From positions 62,001-126,000 of the forward strand of contig JAEWOG010000067.1 of the NCBI GenBank assembly GCA_023460975.1: a stretch of DNA of 64,000 nucleotides, given 5' to 3'. The notes beneath the pieces were generated by a model, which saw only the letters and a program-made list of their open reading frames with translations, was not told the origin of the DNA and did no database searches. The number at the start of each line of letters is the position of its first letter. Within the stretch, counting starts at the first letter, position 1. This document shows, in pieces, positions 19,363 through 28,184 of this stretch. The translations under genes were made by a program, and so were the position numbers. The DNA comes from Actinomycetes bacterium. GTDB taxonomy: Bacteria > Actinomycetota > Actinomycetes > Propionibacteriales > Nocardioidaceae.

Positions 19363-20457
19363 GTGAGTGAGCCCAGATCGGTCCGCACGGCCGGGCCCAC
19401 CCAGCTGGGGCAGCGGCTCGAACTTCTCGCGCACCGGTGGTTCCTGCGCGACACCGGCCCCTTGCTGGGACTCGTGCTCGCGACCGTCCTGATCGGCATC
19501 GGCGTGTGGATGTGGCCCGACTACGTCCCGATGATGTCGCTCCTGCTGCCACTCGTGGTCGCCAGCCTGGTGCTGGGCCCGCGGCACCTGCCGTGGTTCG
19601 TCGCCTTCGTCCTCGTGGTGCTGGCGATCATGGTTCCCCGGCAGCCGACGATCAGCGTGCGAGTGGCGACCTCCGTGGTCATCATGTTCAGCCTGGGATT
19701 CTTCGTGCTGCTGGCCTCCTTCCACCGCAGTCGGCTGGGGGTGGCAGGCGTGCGGGGGGAGTCGATGCTGGTCGACCTGCGCGACCGGATCCTGCGTCAG
19801 GGCGGGATGCCTCCGCTGCCCGATGACTGGTACGCCGCGAGCGAGATCCGCTCGGCGGGTGGAGCGGCCTTCGCGGGCGACTTCGTGGTGGCCGCGCGCA
19901 ACGACTCTGTCCTCAACGTCGCCGTCGTCGACGTGTCGGGCAAGGGGGAGGGCGCGGGCACGCGTGCGCTGCTGCTGTCCGGGGCGTTGGGCGGGCTCCT
20001 GGGCGCGGTCGCGCCGGAGAGGTTCCTCCCGGCGGCTAACGACTTCCTGCTGCGCCAGGAGTGGGACGAGGGGTTCGCCACCGCGGTCCACCTGAGCGTC
20101 GATCTCCTCAGCGGCGACTTTGAGCTGCGTTCCGCGGGGCACCCGCCTGCAGCGATGCGTTCGGCCGGCACCGGGCGCTGGGCCGTCATGGCGTCGGAGG
20201 GTCCGCTGCTGGGTCTGATTCCTGGCGCGGAGTTCGTGGCCGTACGCGGGCGGCTCGCCGTCGGGGACGCGCTCATGCTCTACACCGACGGGCTGGTGGA
20301 GACGCCCGGTCGGGACATCGACATGGGGATCGATCGCATGCTCGGCCAGGCCGAGCAGGTGCTGCGAGGCGACTTCGTCCGGGGGCCCGCGCGATTGGTG
20401 GACAAGCTGGGGTCGCAGCACGACGACCGCGCTCTGCTGCTGGTCCACCGACGCTGA
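19363..20457 (+). CDS. Membrane-anchored PP2C-type phosphatase (SpoIIE domain)
   Basis: The 364-residue product has an N-terminal cytoplasmic stretch, about four transmembrane helices between residues 30 and 125 (GPLLGLVLATVLIGIGVWMW, MMSLLLPLVVASLVLG, PWFVAFVLVVLAIMV, SVVIMFSLGFFVLLA) and a SpoIIE/RsbU-like Ser/Thr phosphatase domain from about 150. Metal-binding Asp residues lie in FAGDFVV, VVDVSGKGEGAG, LYTDGLVE and QHDDRALLLV. Such enzymes usually dephosphorylate anti-sigma antagonists in partner-switching pathways; no such partner is encoded nearby. GAGGAG (19349-19354) precedes the GTG start. Confidence 0.9.
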   Translation: MSEPRSVRTAGPTQLGQRLELLAHRWFLRDTGPLLGLVLATVLIGIGVWMWPDYVPMMSLLLPLVVASLVLGPRHLPWFVAFVLVVLAIMVPRQPTISVRVATSVVIMFSLGFFVLLASFHRSRLGVAGVRGESMLVDLRDRILRQGGMPPLPDDWYAASEIRSAGGAAFAGDFVVAARNDSVLNVAVVDVSGKGEGAGTRALLLSGALGGLLGAVAPERFLPAANDFLLRQEWDEGFATAVHLSVDLLSGDFELRSAGHPPAAMRSAGTGRWAVMASEGPLLGLIPGAEFVAVRGRLAVGDALMLYTDGLVETPGRDIDMGIDRMLGQAEQVLRGDFVRGPARLVDKLGSQHDDRALLLVHRR

Positions 20458-20529
20458 GCCTCGACCCGGTTGCCCAACAGCGCTCCGGGTGTGGCACCAT
20501 GACTCCCGCGTCGGCACTGTCCGGTGCGC

Positions 20530-20603
20530 GCGGATGTAGCTCAATGGTAGAGCCTCAGTCTTCCAAACTGATTACGCGGGTTCGATTCCCGTCATCCGCT
20601 CCA
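20530..20603 (+). tRNA. tRNA-Gly (anticodon TCC)
   Basis: A complete cloverleaf is visible. The 7-bp acceptor GCGGATG pairs with CATCCGC, and the D arm contains AGCTCAATGGTAGAGC. The anticodon stem TCAGT/ACTGA encloses CTTCCAA with anticodon TCC, and the T arm GCGGGTTCGATTCCCGT follows. The CCA end is encoded. It reads GGA codons. Confidence 0.97.
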
Positions 20604-20636
20604 AGGGGCCCGGCACGCTCGTGAGGGGCGCTTTGG

Positions 20637-20709
20637 CGGGGCGTAGCGTAGTGGCTAGCGCGCCTGCTTTGGGAGCAGGAGACCGCAGGTTCGAGTCCTG
20701 TCGCCCCGA
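20637..20709 (+). tRNA. tRNA-Pro (anticodon TGG)
   Basis: Acceptor CGGGGCG pairs with CGCCCCG and the discriminator is A. The anticodon stem CCTGC/GCAGG encloses TTTGGGA with anticodon TGG. The T arm is GCAGGTTCGAGTCCTGT. CCA is not encoded. It lies 33 bases after tRNA-Gly and is probably co-transcribed with it. Confidence 0.96.
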
Positions 20710-20739
20710 CTGCACCGCCGTTGACGCCCGATGTGCCAC

Positions 20740-21921
20740 TCAGAGCAGGGCGTCAGGAATCGTGGCGGCTCGGATCTGCGGCGTCGGCAGGTGTCGAATC
20801 CCGTCGGGATCCACGCGCGCGAAGAGGTTGGCAGGCAGCAGGTCGGCCAACGTCGGCTCATGTGTGCGGTCGCGGGGGTCTGGATGCCCCGAGAACAGTG
20901 CGCCCGAGGGCGTTCCGGACGTCAGGTGCCCAGGCAGGTCGGTGGCCAACGCCGCGTACGGCCCGCCCAACCAGTGCCACGCGCGCGGCGTGGCGGGCAG
21001 GCCCTGCCACACCCCGAAGGTCACCGGAGTGGTTGACCGCTCCGTCTGGTTGTCGCTGAACAGGGTCCCGCTCCAGATGTGGTCCCGCGTCAACTCGGCC
21101 GTGGCGTAGAACGCACCGACTTCCTCCGCGTACGAGGTGAGCAGTCCGCCCAGGGCCCGCCACCACTCCTGGTGATCCACGAGGTCGGCGAGCAGACTGA
21201 TGTCAGCGCTCCACACGGTCGCGGGCCCCTCGTGGGCGGACCCGGCGTGGATGGGGCGGGAGGATCGCGCGTGGGGCGCGGTCGGGAGGGAGCCCGTCGC
21301 GACGGGGCCCGTGCCCCTCCAGCCCACGCTGGCGCCGGAGTCCCACAGACGCTCGAAGCCGGGGGCCCCGTCCTTCGCGTAGGCGTACTCGAAAGGCTCG
21401 GTGTCGCCGAACCTGCGTGGCAGTGCTTCGGGCAGCCAACGGCGGGCGGACCTGAGCAGTCTCGCCGCGGCGTCGCGCGGTACGGAGTCGGCGAGGACGT
21501 GCCACTCCAGGGTGAGGACCTCCACCCGGGACCGCGGCGCCGGGCGGGCAGGGGAGCGGTTGCGCAGGAACGTCGTCGCCCTGCCCGACTGGAGGTCGAG
21601 GCATGCGCCCTTCCCCTCCTTGGCCAGGCGCTTGGCGAACCTCGCCGCATGTGGCACCTCGCCCGGCGCCGAACCCTCGACCAGCACCCGCCACATCCAC
21701 CGTGCTCCGAGCAGGACGGCCCTCACCTCGTCGGGGACGTCCTCGTCGTCCACGTCGTAGGGACCCTCGACGGTGAAGCAGTACGCCTGCCGTGCGCCGC
21801 GCAGGACAGTCAGGCCGCCGGGGTGGGTGGGACCCGAGGACAGGGTCGGCGTCGCCGCCACGAGGGCGTCGAGGTCGGGAGGCGTCGGACAGGTCGCGTA
21901 CACCTCGAGGTCATGGGACAC
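20740..21921 (-). CDS. Hypothetical protein, 393 aa, unknown function
   Basis: I do not recognise a family. The product is soluble, without signal peptide or membrane helices. It opens MSHDLEVYATCPTPPDLDALV, has a Trp-rich middle (LLGARWMWRVLVEG, VEVLTLEWHVLAD) and a second half with SLLADLVDHQEWWRALGGLLTSYAEEVGAFYATAELTRDHIWSGTL. The end is NLFARVDPDGIRHLPTPQI. The composition suggests a compact two-domain protein. The GTG at 21921 is preceded by a GTGAGGATG sequence that can act as ribosome binding site. It converges on the tRNA pair and diverges from tig. Codon use resembles the neighbours, so there is no sign of recent transfer. Confidence 0.7.
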   Translation of the reverse strand: MSHDLEVYATCPTPPDLDALVAATPTLSSGPTHPGGLTVLRGARQAYCFTVEGPYDVDDEDVPDEVRAVLLGARWMWRVLVEGSAPGEVPHAARFAKRLAKEGKGACLDLQSGRATTFLRNRSPARPAPRSRVEVLTLEWHVLADSVPRDAAARLLRSARRWLPEALPRRFGDTEPFEYAYAKDGAPGFERLWDSGASVGWRGTGPVATGSLPTAPHARSSRPIHAGSAHEGPATVWSADISLLADLVDHQEWWRALGGLLTSYAEEVGAFYATAELTRDHIWSGTLFSDNQTERSTTPVTFGVWQGLPATPRAWHWLGGPYAALATDLPGHLTSGTPSGALFSGHPDPRDRTHEPTLADLLPANLFARVDPDGIRHLPTPQIRAATIPDALL

Positions 21922-22012
21922 GCTGGCATCCTCACAGCACGGCGCACGAGTGCGGGGCCAAACGGCGCAGTCGCCATCGGGCGGACGATTTCAGAGCCGT
22001 GGCGCGGGGCAG

Positions 22013-22018
22013 TACGCT
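22013..22018 (+). promoter_or_regulatory. -10 box for tig
   Basis: TACGCT (TANNNT) lies 123 bases before the tig GTG, giving a leader of roughly 115 bases that ends in an AGGAG site. The 220-base region between tig and the divergent hypothetical gene shows no other strong motif. Confidence 0.35.
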
Positions 22019-22141
22019 GGCCCGTGGCCCCTTTGCCGGGCATGCACGCGCGCGGGCACGATCGAACCCGGTTCTCGTGGCCCGTTCCGGCACCAGCCCT
22101 GGGTGGCCGTCACATGCATCAGCACCGATAGGAGACAACCT

Positions 22142-23518
22142 GTGAAGAGCGCCGTCGAGACCTTGAACCCGACCCGGGTCAAGCTGACCGTCGAGGTGCC
22201 CTTCGAGGAGCTCAAGCCGAGCCTCGACGCGGCGTACAAGAAGATCGCCCAGCAGATCAACGTCCCCGGCTTCCGCCGTGGCAAGGTCCCCGCCGCCGTC
22301 ATCGACCGTCAGGTCGGCCGCGGCCCGGTCCTCGACGAGGCGATCAACGACGTGCTGCCGTCGTCGTACATGCAGGCCCTGCAGGAGAACGACCTCGAGC
22401 CCCTGGCCCAGCCTGAGATCGAGGTGACCCGCCTCGAGGACAACGAGGTGCTGGAGTTCACCGCTGAAGTCGACGTCAAGCCGGCCTTCGACCTGCCCGA
22501 CTACGACGGTGTCGAGGCTTCGGTCGAGGACATCGCCCTGAGTGACGAGGACGTCGCCGAGCAGGTTCAGGCGCTCCGTGAGCGCTTCGGCACCCTCGTC
22601 CCGGTCGAACGCGAGGCCGCCGACGGCGACTTCGTCACCATCGACCTCACTGCGGCTCAGGACGGCGAGACCGTCGAGGGCGGCGAGGTGTCCGGCATGT
22701 CCTACCAGGTCGGCCGCGGCGGCATGATCGACGGTCTGGACGAGGCCCTGGCCGGCATGAAGGCCGAGGACGAGAAGACCTTCGAGTCCGAGCTCGTGGG
22801 CGGCGACCTCGTCGGCCAGCCCGTCCAGGTCACCGTCAAGGTCACCGGCGTCTCCGAGCAGCAGCTGCCCGACCTGGACGACGAGTTCGCCCAGCTCGCC
22901 TCCGAGTTCGACACGGTCGCCGAGCTGGAGGCCGACGTTCGCGAGCGCCTCGAGCGCGGCAAGCGCCTCGAGCAGGCCGCCGCAGCCCGCGACGCCGTGC
23001 TGGAGGCCGTGCTCGACAAGGTCTCGATCCCGCTCCCCGAGACCCTGGTGACCGACGAGCTCAACGCCCGCCGCGAGAACATCGAGCAGCAGCTCATGTA
23101 CTCGGGCATGTCGATGGAGAAGTACCTCGAGGACGAGGGCCAGACCACCGAGGAGTTCGAAGCTGACCTCGACCGTCGCGTGCGTGACGCCATCGCGGCT
23201 CAGTTCATCCTCGACAAGGTCGCCAAGGCCGAGGAGTTCGGTGTCGACCAGGGCGAGCTCTCCGAGCACCTCGTGCGTCGCGCCCAGCAGTCCGGTCAGG
23301 ACCCGCAGGAGTTCGCGAACCACATGTTCTCGCACAACCACATCCCCGAGCTCGTGCAGGAGATCCTGCGCGGCAAGGCGCTCGGCGCGATGGTCGAGTC
23401 GGCCGTCGTCAAAGACGCCTCGGGCAACGTGGTCGACCTGAAGAACCTGCGCCCCGATGGCACCTACGGCGAGCCCGTCACCGAGGACGCCTCCGAGGAT
23501 GTCGCCGACGAGGCCTGA
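22142..23518 (+). CDS. tig: Trigger factor (ribosome-associated chaperone and PPIase)
   Basis: This 458-residue chaperone meets nascent chains at the ribosome exit tunnel. The ribosome-binding domain carries the signature GFRRGKVP (near 45-52). The FKBP-like PPIase domain spans about 150-245 (GDFVTIDLTA ... VTVKVTGV), and a long helical C-terminal domain follows with an acidic tail. The frame is open well upstream, but the GTG at 22142 starts the conserved MKSAVETLNPTRVKL and has AGGAG eight bases before it. In mycobacteria the clpP1P2 operon follows almost at once; here two accessory genes intervene. Confidence 0.97.
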   Translation: MKSAVETLNPTRVKLTVEVPFEELKPSLDAAYKKIAQQINVPGFRRGKVPAAVIDRQVGRGPVLDEAINDVLPSSYMQALQENDLEPLAQPEIEVTRLEDNEVLEFTAEVDVKPAFDLPDYDGVEASVEDIALSDEDVAEQVQALRERFGTLVPVEREAADGDFVTIDLTAAQDGETVEGGEVSGMSYQVGRGGMIDGLDEALAGMKAEDEKTFESELVGGDLVGQPVQVTVKVTGVSEQQLPDLDDEFAQLASEFDTVAELEADVRERLERGKRLEQAAAARDAVLEAVLDKVSIPLPETLVTDELNARRENIEQQLMYSGMSMEKYLEDEGQTTEEFEADLDRRVRDAIAAQFILDKVAKAEEFGVDQGELSEHLVRRAQQSGQDPQEFANHMFSHNHIPELVQEILRGKALGAMVESAVVKDASGNVVDLKNLRPDGTYGEPVTEDASEDVADEA

Positions 23519-23538
23519 TCCCGCACCACATCTGCGCG

Positions 23539-23575
23539 CCGCGGCCGCTCGAGCACCACGCTCGGGCGGCCGCGG
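23539..23575. terminator. Hairpin after tig
   Basis: GC-rich inverted repeat CCGCGGCCG ... CGGCCGCGG, with a further partly paired CTCGAGC/GCTCGGG section towards the loop, starts 21 bases after the tig stop codon. There is no U-tract. Confidence 0.6.
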
Positions 23576-23644
23576 TCGTCGTGGAGCACGGTCATCTGGT
23601 GGGAGTCGCTCACGGCGGGGTCCCGTAGGTGCCAGACTTCTCCC

Positions 23645-26455
23645 GTGAGCAGGGGGCGGCTCGAACCCGTACGGGTTCTGGAGCGAGGCACAGAGTTGGC
23701 CCAGGGCCCCGGGATCGGGCCGGCGGCACGCGTGGGCGAGGCATTGACCCTGTGCGTGTTGGGGCCCGCCGGAGTCGGCAAGACCACGGTCCTGGACGCG
23801 TGGGTCGCCGACGTACGTGCCTGCGGCGTGCGGGTGTGGCGGGCCAACGCGGAGGAGATGGAGGCCACCTCGCCCTACGCGGTCCTGCGTCAACTGCTCA
23901 CCGGCCCCGTGAGCCAGTGGGACCGCGCCGCCGCGGCCCAGGCGGCCGAGGGGGCTGCGCGCCTCGCGATCGACATCGTGCTCGACCGGCCGCTCGACAG
24001 CGTGCCCGACCCCGGCCGGGTCGCCAACGCGGTGCACTGGCTCGTCCACGCACTCACGGAGAGCGCTCCGGCCGTGATCGTCGTCGACGACGCCCAGTGG
24101 GCCGATGCGGCCTCCATGCAGGCGCTGGCCCGGCTCGCCGCGCGCGTCGAGGAGGTGCCCGTGGCGCTCGCCGTCGCCGCGCGCGACGTCGTCCCAGCCC
24201 AGCGCTCGGCCGGGCTCTCAGCCTTCCTCGCCCTGCCCACGTCCCGCGTCCTCTCGCTGGCCCCGCTCTCGGCCGACGCGGTGGCGCAGTGCGTCGCGGA
24301 CGGCACCGGCCACCCGGTCGCGGAGGAGTTCGCGGGAGCGTGCGTGGAGCTCACGGGCGGCAACCCGTTCCTGGTGGGTGAGTTGACCGGCCTCGTCGTC
24401 GAGGCGGGCCTGGAACCCGACGAGTCCGGCGTCGATCGGGTGCACCGCATGGTGCCGACCTCGGTGGTCGACGCGGTCCTGCACCGGCTGGCGGCCCTCG
24501 GGGCGCCTGCGGTGCGCCTCGTACGTGCCGTTGCCGTGCTCGAGCACGCGCCGCTGCGACTGGCCGCCTCCCTCGCCGAGCTGGACGCCTCCTCGGCCGC
24601 CCAGGCTGCGGATGACCTGCGCGATCAGGCGCTGCTGGATCTCGAGGATCCTCTCCGCATGCGGCACGGCCTCCTGGTGGGGGCCGTCCTCGAAGCCGTG
24701 GGCGCCGCCGAGCGCGCGCGCCTGCGTCGCCGGGCTGCGCACCTTCTCCTGGAGGAGGAGGACGGGCTGCCACGCGCCGCCGAGCAGTTGCTGCGCACCG
24801 ACGGCATGGGGGAGCAGTGGGTGGTCGAGTGCCTCGTCGCGGCCGCGAGGGCGGCGTCCGAGGCGGGCGCTCCGGCGGAGGCCGAGCGACTGCTGGCGCG
24901 TGCTGTGTCCGAACCTCCGGCCGAGGCCGAACGCGGTGGCCTGCTCCTGGAGTGGGGTTCGGCGCAACTGCGCAGCGGCCACCCCGACAGCGTCGCGACG
25001 CTGCGACGGGCGTTGAGCGCCTCACAGGACCCGGCAACGCGCGCCTTCGCCGCGATGACATTGGCGATGGCGTTCAACTTCGGGGGAGCGTACGAGGCAT
25101 CCGTGGAGGTCCTCTCGGCCGCGCTGGCCGACCTCGAACCCGACTCCGAACTCGCGCTCGTCGTGGAAGCCGGCCTGGTGCAGGCGGCCCTGCAGCTGCC
25201 AGGGCGCGCCGAGGAGGCGCGTGCCCGCCTCGCCGCACACGACGCCCTGAGTGGCGCGTCGCCGGGGGAGCGCTTCCTCCTCGGCCACGAGGCCGCAGTG
25301 CTCAATGCCACGAGCGCGCCGGTGGCGGAGGTTCAGCACGCCGCGAGGGCCGCGATCGGCGACGGGAGCGGGCATCCGGAGGGCCACGAGTGGACCCTGG
25401 TCCGGTTGCAGCTGGCCGCGACCGGGGCGTACGCAGAGGTGCTCGCGCTGTGCGAGCAGGGCCTGGCCGAGGTCAGGCGTACGGGGTCGGTGATCGGGTA
25501 CGTCGGCGTCAGCTTCGTCAGCGGGTTCGCCCGGCTGTGGCGCGGCGACCTGGTCGGCGCGGAGGCAGACTTCCGGGCCTGCATCGACCTCGTGGCTGGC
25601 GTTGATGGCGGCCAGATCGCCCTGACCATCGCCCGCGCGGGCCTCGTCGAGGTCCTGCTGGCCCAGGGGCGCATCACTGAGGCCTCGGGTGTCGCGGACC
25701 TGGACAAGCCGGTGGACGAGTCGTCCTTCAACGGCGCCATCAACATGCTGCGCGCCCGGGCGATGACCAGGCACGCGCTCGGCGACCACGCGGGGGCGTT
25801 GGCCGACCTCGACGAGTGCGCCCGACGCATGGCGACCATCAGGCTGGACAACCCGCCGTGGTGCCCGTGGCGGGCCGAGGCGATCGCCGCGCACTGGGCG
25901 TCGGGAGAGGTGACGCGTGCGGCCGCGCTCGTGGCTGACGAACTGGAGCAGGCCCAGGCGCGACGCGATCCGGTCCAGCGGGGCATCGCCCTACGCTGGG
26001 CAGGGCTGGTGGCCAAGCACGGCGGCGCCGATCTGCTCGAGGAGTCGGTGACGGTCCTCGCGGGCACCGAGGCGCACCTCGAGTGCATCCGCTCGGAGGT
26101 GGAGTGGGGGGCTGCGCTGCGGCGTGAGGGCCAGCGGCGCCGGGCTGCGGACGTACTGCTGGAGGCGCGGGCGCGCGCAGCACAGCTGGGGGCGCGCGGG
26201 CTGCAGGAGCGGGCCGAGGCCGAGTTGTCGTCCGCGGGGCGTCGCCCACGCCGGCTGGCGGTCAGCGGCCTGGGTTCGTTGACGGCCAGCGAACGCCGTG
26301 TCTGCGAGCTCGCGGCAGGCGGGATGCGCAATCGTGACATCGCCCAGCACCTCTTCGTCTCGCCCAAGACGGTCGAGGTCCATCTGTCTCGGTCGTTCCG
26401 CAAGCTGGGGGTGGCGCGCCGCGACGAGTTGGCGCTGCTGCTGAGGCAGGGCTGA
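23645..26455 (+). CDS. Large ATP-binding LuxR-family transcriptional regulator (LAL-like)
   Basis: The 936-residue product combines an N-terminal AAA/NACHT-like ATPase, a long helical TPR-like middle and a C-terminal LuxR HTH. Walker A is GPAGVGKTTVL near 39-49, Walker B IVVDDAQWAD near 147-156, and the sensor GGNPFLVGEL near 240. The HTH runs LTASERRVCELAAGGMRNRDIAQHLFVSPKTVEVHLSRSFRKLGV at about 880-925. Such LAL proteins are ATP-dependent activators of catabolic or secondary-metabolite genes. The GTG start lacks a clear ribosome binding site; CAGACT six bases before it could be a -10 of a leaderless mRNA. It is an addition to the tig-clpP region, and the secreted protein gene downstream is a candidate target. 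Confidence 0.9.
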   Translation: MSRGRLEPVRVLERGTELAQGPGIGPAARVGEALTLCVLGPAGVGKTTVLDAWVADVRACGVRVWRANAEEMEATSPYAVLRQLLTGPVSQWDRAAAAQAAEGAARLAIDIVLDRPLDSVPDPGRVANAVHWLVHALTESAPAVIVVDDAQWADAASMQALARLAARVEEVPVALAVAARDVVPAQRSAGLSAFLALPTSRVLSLAPLSADAVAQCVADGTGHPVAEEFAGACVELTGGNPFLVGELTGLVVEAGLEPDESGVDRVHRMVPTSVVDAVLHRLAALGAPAVRLVRAVAVLEHAPLRLAASLAELDASSAAQAADDLRDQALLDLEDPLRMRHGLLVGAVLEAVGAAERARLRRRAAHLLLEEEDGLPRAAEQLLRTDGMGEQWVVECLVAAARAASEAGAPAEAERLLARAVSEPPAEAERGGLLLEWGSAQLRSGHPDSVATLRRALSASQDPATRAFAAMTLAMAFNFGGAYEASVEVLSAALADLEPDSELALVVEAGLVQAALQLPGRAEEARARLAAHDALSGASPGERFLLGHEAAVLNATSAPVAEVQHAARAAIGDGSGHPEGHEWTLVRLQLAATGAYAEVLALCEQGLAEVRRTGSVIGYVGVSFVSGFARLWRGDLVGAEADFRACIDLVAGVDGGQIALTIARAGLVEVLLAQGRITEASGVADLDKPVDESSFNGAINMLRARAMTRHALGDHAGALADLDECARRMATIRLDNPPWCPWRAEAIAAHWASGEVTRAAALVADELEQAQARRDPVQRGIALRWAGLVAKHGGADLLEESVTVLAGTEAHLECIRSEVEWGAALRREGQRRRAADVLLEARARAAQLGARGLQERAEAELSSAGRRPRRLAVSGLGSLTASERRVCELAAGGMRNRDIAQHLFVSPKTVEVHLSRSFRKLGVARRDELALLLRQG

Positions 26456-26551
26456 GCGCGCTCGCACGGACTGCCCGGTGGCACGGGATGGGCGAAATGT
26501 AGGGGCGCGCACCCTGACGCCGTACGCGTACCTGGCTGCTGGGCTTGGCCG

Positions 26552-28054
26552 GTGAGCAACTCTTTGAACACGGGGGGCATTCGGCGCGCCACAAAGTTGG
26601 CGGCCCTGCTCCTGGTCAGCGCACTGATGGTGGTCCTGCGCCCGATCCCGGCTCAGGCAGACAACTCGTGGTGGAACAGTGCCCGATGGTTCGACGGGGG
26701 GATCAGCTATTCGCAGGTCATCAACTGCCCCTCGATGATCTTCGGCTCTCCCTACTACGAGAACGGTGTGGGGGCCTTCGCCAGTTACGCCGCCGACCCG
26801 GACAACGCCCGCCCGGCCGTGGGTGACACGACGATCATCAAGTACTCGATCTACGGGATGGGTATGCCGTGCGCGGGAGGCACCTACTTCACTCCCACGT
26901 TCTACCTGCCGCAGGGGATGAGCTTCGACACCAGCCAGCCGATCACGTGCTCGTTGTTCCGCAACAACGCCAACAACGTGGTCACGGCCCCCGCGCCTGG
27001 CTGTCCCAACTGGGAGAACATGACTCACGCGGGCGGGAACACCTACAAGTTCTTCAACAATGAGGGTGGCAACGACGGAGCCCTGTGGGGTGTGGTCCAA
27101 GGCCAGCACTGGACCTTCCAGTTCCCCGTCAAGGCGACGCAACCGCTGTCGGGTGCGCCCTTGCAGATGCACCTGACGCTGGCGGACGGCAACTCCAACC
27201 CCACCATGCTCATCGAGACGCCGGTCTATGTGTTCGGCGCGGCCCAACCGGCGGGGGTGATGTACGAACAACCGTCGACCAAGGACCAGCCTGCGGCGAA
27301 GTACGGCGTCGAGTCGGTCTATCAGGCCATCGTGAACAACAAGACGGGCACCGCTGGCTTCCAGATCTCGACCGACCCGGGGATGAGCACGATCCTGGGC
27401 ACGCATCAGTTCTCGTGGACCAACTCCAGTTGGACCGCCATCCAGGTGACGACCGGCTGGGACCCGACCGAACCCGGCGCGGTGAGCACCCTGCCCCCGC
27501 TGCAGAGCGGCGTCACGTACTACTGGCGCGGAGTGGTGACGCTGACGGGAGCGGCGCCCATGTATGGATCGATCCAGTCGTTCCGGCTGAAGGCCGGCGG
27601 CGGCGTGGAGACCTCGGGCGTCCTCGTCCCGGGTGGCTCCACCAACCCGGGCGAAGGCGGGTCCGGCAGCGTCGGAGGTGGCGAACTGACGCCCACCCCC
27701 ACGCCCACGCCCACGCCCACTCCGACGCCTCCGCCCACCGCGACGCCCACGCCCACACCACCCGTGGTGCCCATCGTCGCGAAGAAGGCCGTCAAGGTCA
27801 CTGCCTCGGCGGTGAAGTCATCGGGGCGGGCGCGGGTGAAGGTGAAGGTGGCGGCGGTCGGCTCCGTTCCGGCGGGCAAGGTCATCGTCACGTCCAAGGA
27901 CCGCAAGGTCGGCGTCGGCACGCTCAAGTCCGGCAAGGCCACCATCACGCTCAAGAAGCTGAAGCGCGGCACGTACAAGATCGTGGTCGCCTATGGCGGT
28001 GACGCCAGCCATGCCGCCGGCAAATCCAAGCCGCTGCGGATCAGGGTGCGCTGA
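26552..28054 (+). CDS. Secreted beta-rich protein with Pro/Thr linker and C-terminal Ig-like domain
   Basis: The 500-residue product has a signal peptide (about 1-36, LAALLLVSALMVVLRPIPAQA). An extracellular domain of about 330 residues rich in Asn, Trp, Tyr and Gly follows, with several Cys (INCPSMIFG, GMPCAGG, ITCSLF, PGCPNW). A Gly-rich stretch and a TPTPTPTP linker (coded by the repetitive run 27689-27761) lead to a basic Ig-like beta domain ending YGGDASHAAGKSKPLRIRVR. The latter resembles Big_3-type adhesin modules. The large domain is not recognised; a cell-surface or extracellular matrix role is likely. The GTG start has no strong ribosome binding site. Expression may depend on the LuxR-type gene just upstream. 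Confidence 0.8.
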   Translation: MSNSLNTGGIRRATKLAALLLVSALMVVLRPIPAQADNSWWNSARWFDGGISYSQVINCPSMIFGSPYYENGVGAFASYAADPDNARPAVGDTTIIKYSIYGMGMPCAGGTYFTPTFYLPQGMSFDTSQPITCSLFRNNANNVVTAPAPGCPNWENMTHAGGNTYKFFNNEGGNDGALWGVVQGQHWTFQFPVKATQPLSGAPLQMHLTLADGNSNPTMLIETPVYVFGAAQPAGVMYEQPSTKDQPAAKYGVESVYQAIVNNKTGTAGFQISTDPGMSTILGTHQFSWTNSSWTAIQVTTGWDPTEPGAVSTLPPLQSGVTYYWRGVVTLTGAAPMYGSIQSFRLKAGGGVETSGVLVPGGSTNPGEGGSGSVGGGELTPTPTPTPTPTPTPPPTATPTPTPPVVPIVAKKAVKVTASAVKSSGRARVKVKVAAVGSVPAGKVIVTSKDRKVGVGTLKSGKATITLKKLKRGTYKIVVAYGGDASHAAGKSKPLRIRVR

Positions 28055-28084
28055 TCTGCGCCACGGTGCCCGAGTCTGTGCCAT

Positions 28085-28115
28085 GCCGCCCCGCCCGACC
28101 ACTGGGCGGGGCGGC
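28085..28115. terminator. Hairpin after the secreted-protein gene
   Basis: A perfect 12-bp GC stem (GCCGCCCCGCCC and complement) with a 7-base loop lies 30 bases after the stop codon. It separates this gene from the clpP1 promoter. Confidence 0.7.
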
Positions 28116-28150
28116 TGTGCGCTGTGGGCGAACAGGGGCCCCGAACGCGT

Positions 28151-28177
28151 GGAACTGTCAGTTCCGCGGGCTAGGGT
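28151..28177 (+). promoter_or_regulatory. clpP1 promoter: palindrome overlapping -35/-10 spacer
   Basis: GGAACTGTCAGTTCC (28151-28165) is a perfect 7-bp inverted repeat around one base. TAGGGT (28172-28177) is a TANNNT -10 box seven bases before the clpP1 GTG, so the palindrome lies exactly where the -35 and spacer should be. Actinobacterial clpP operons are activated by ClgR; whether this palindrome is its site cannot be told by eye. Confidence 0.5.
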
Positions 28178-28184
28178 CCCTGAT

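Noticed and set aside
17911..20544. An 877-codon minus-strand frame over rpiB, nei2 and the phosphatase
   Set aside because: It crosses three well-supported plus-strand genes and has a His/Arg-rich translation typical of antisense frames in high-GC DNA.
20530..21921. Integrated element at the tRNA-Gly/tRNA-Pro pair
   Set aside because: There is no integrase, no duplicated tRNA 3' end and no shift in codon use in the adjacent hypothetical gene.
27689..27761. Tandem DNA repeat as a mobile or regulatory element
   Set aside because: It simply encodes the Thr-Pro linker of the secreted protein in frame.
28151..28165. LexA (SOS) box in front of clpP1
   Set aside because: The arms GAAC and GTTC are separated by five bases; the actinobacterial box has GAACnnnnGTTC with four and flanking C/G.
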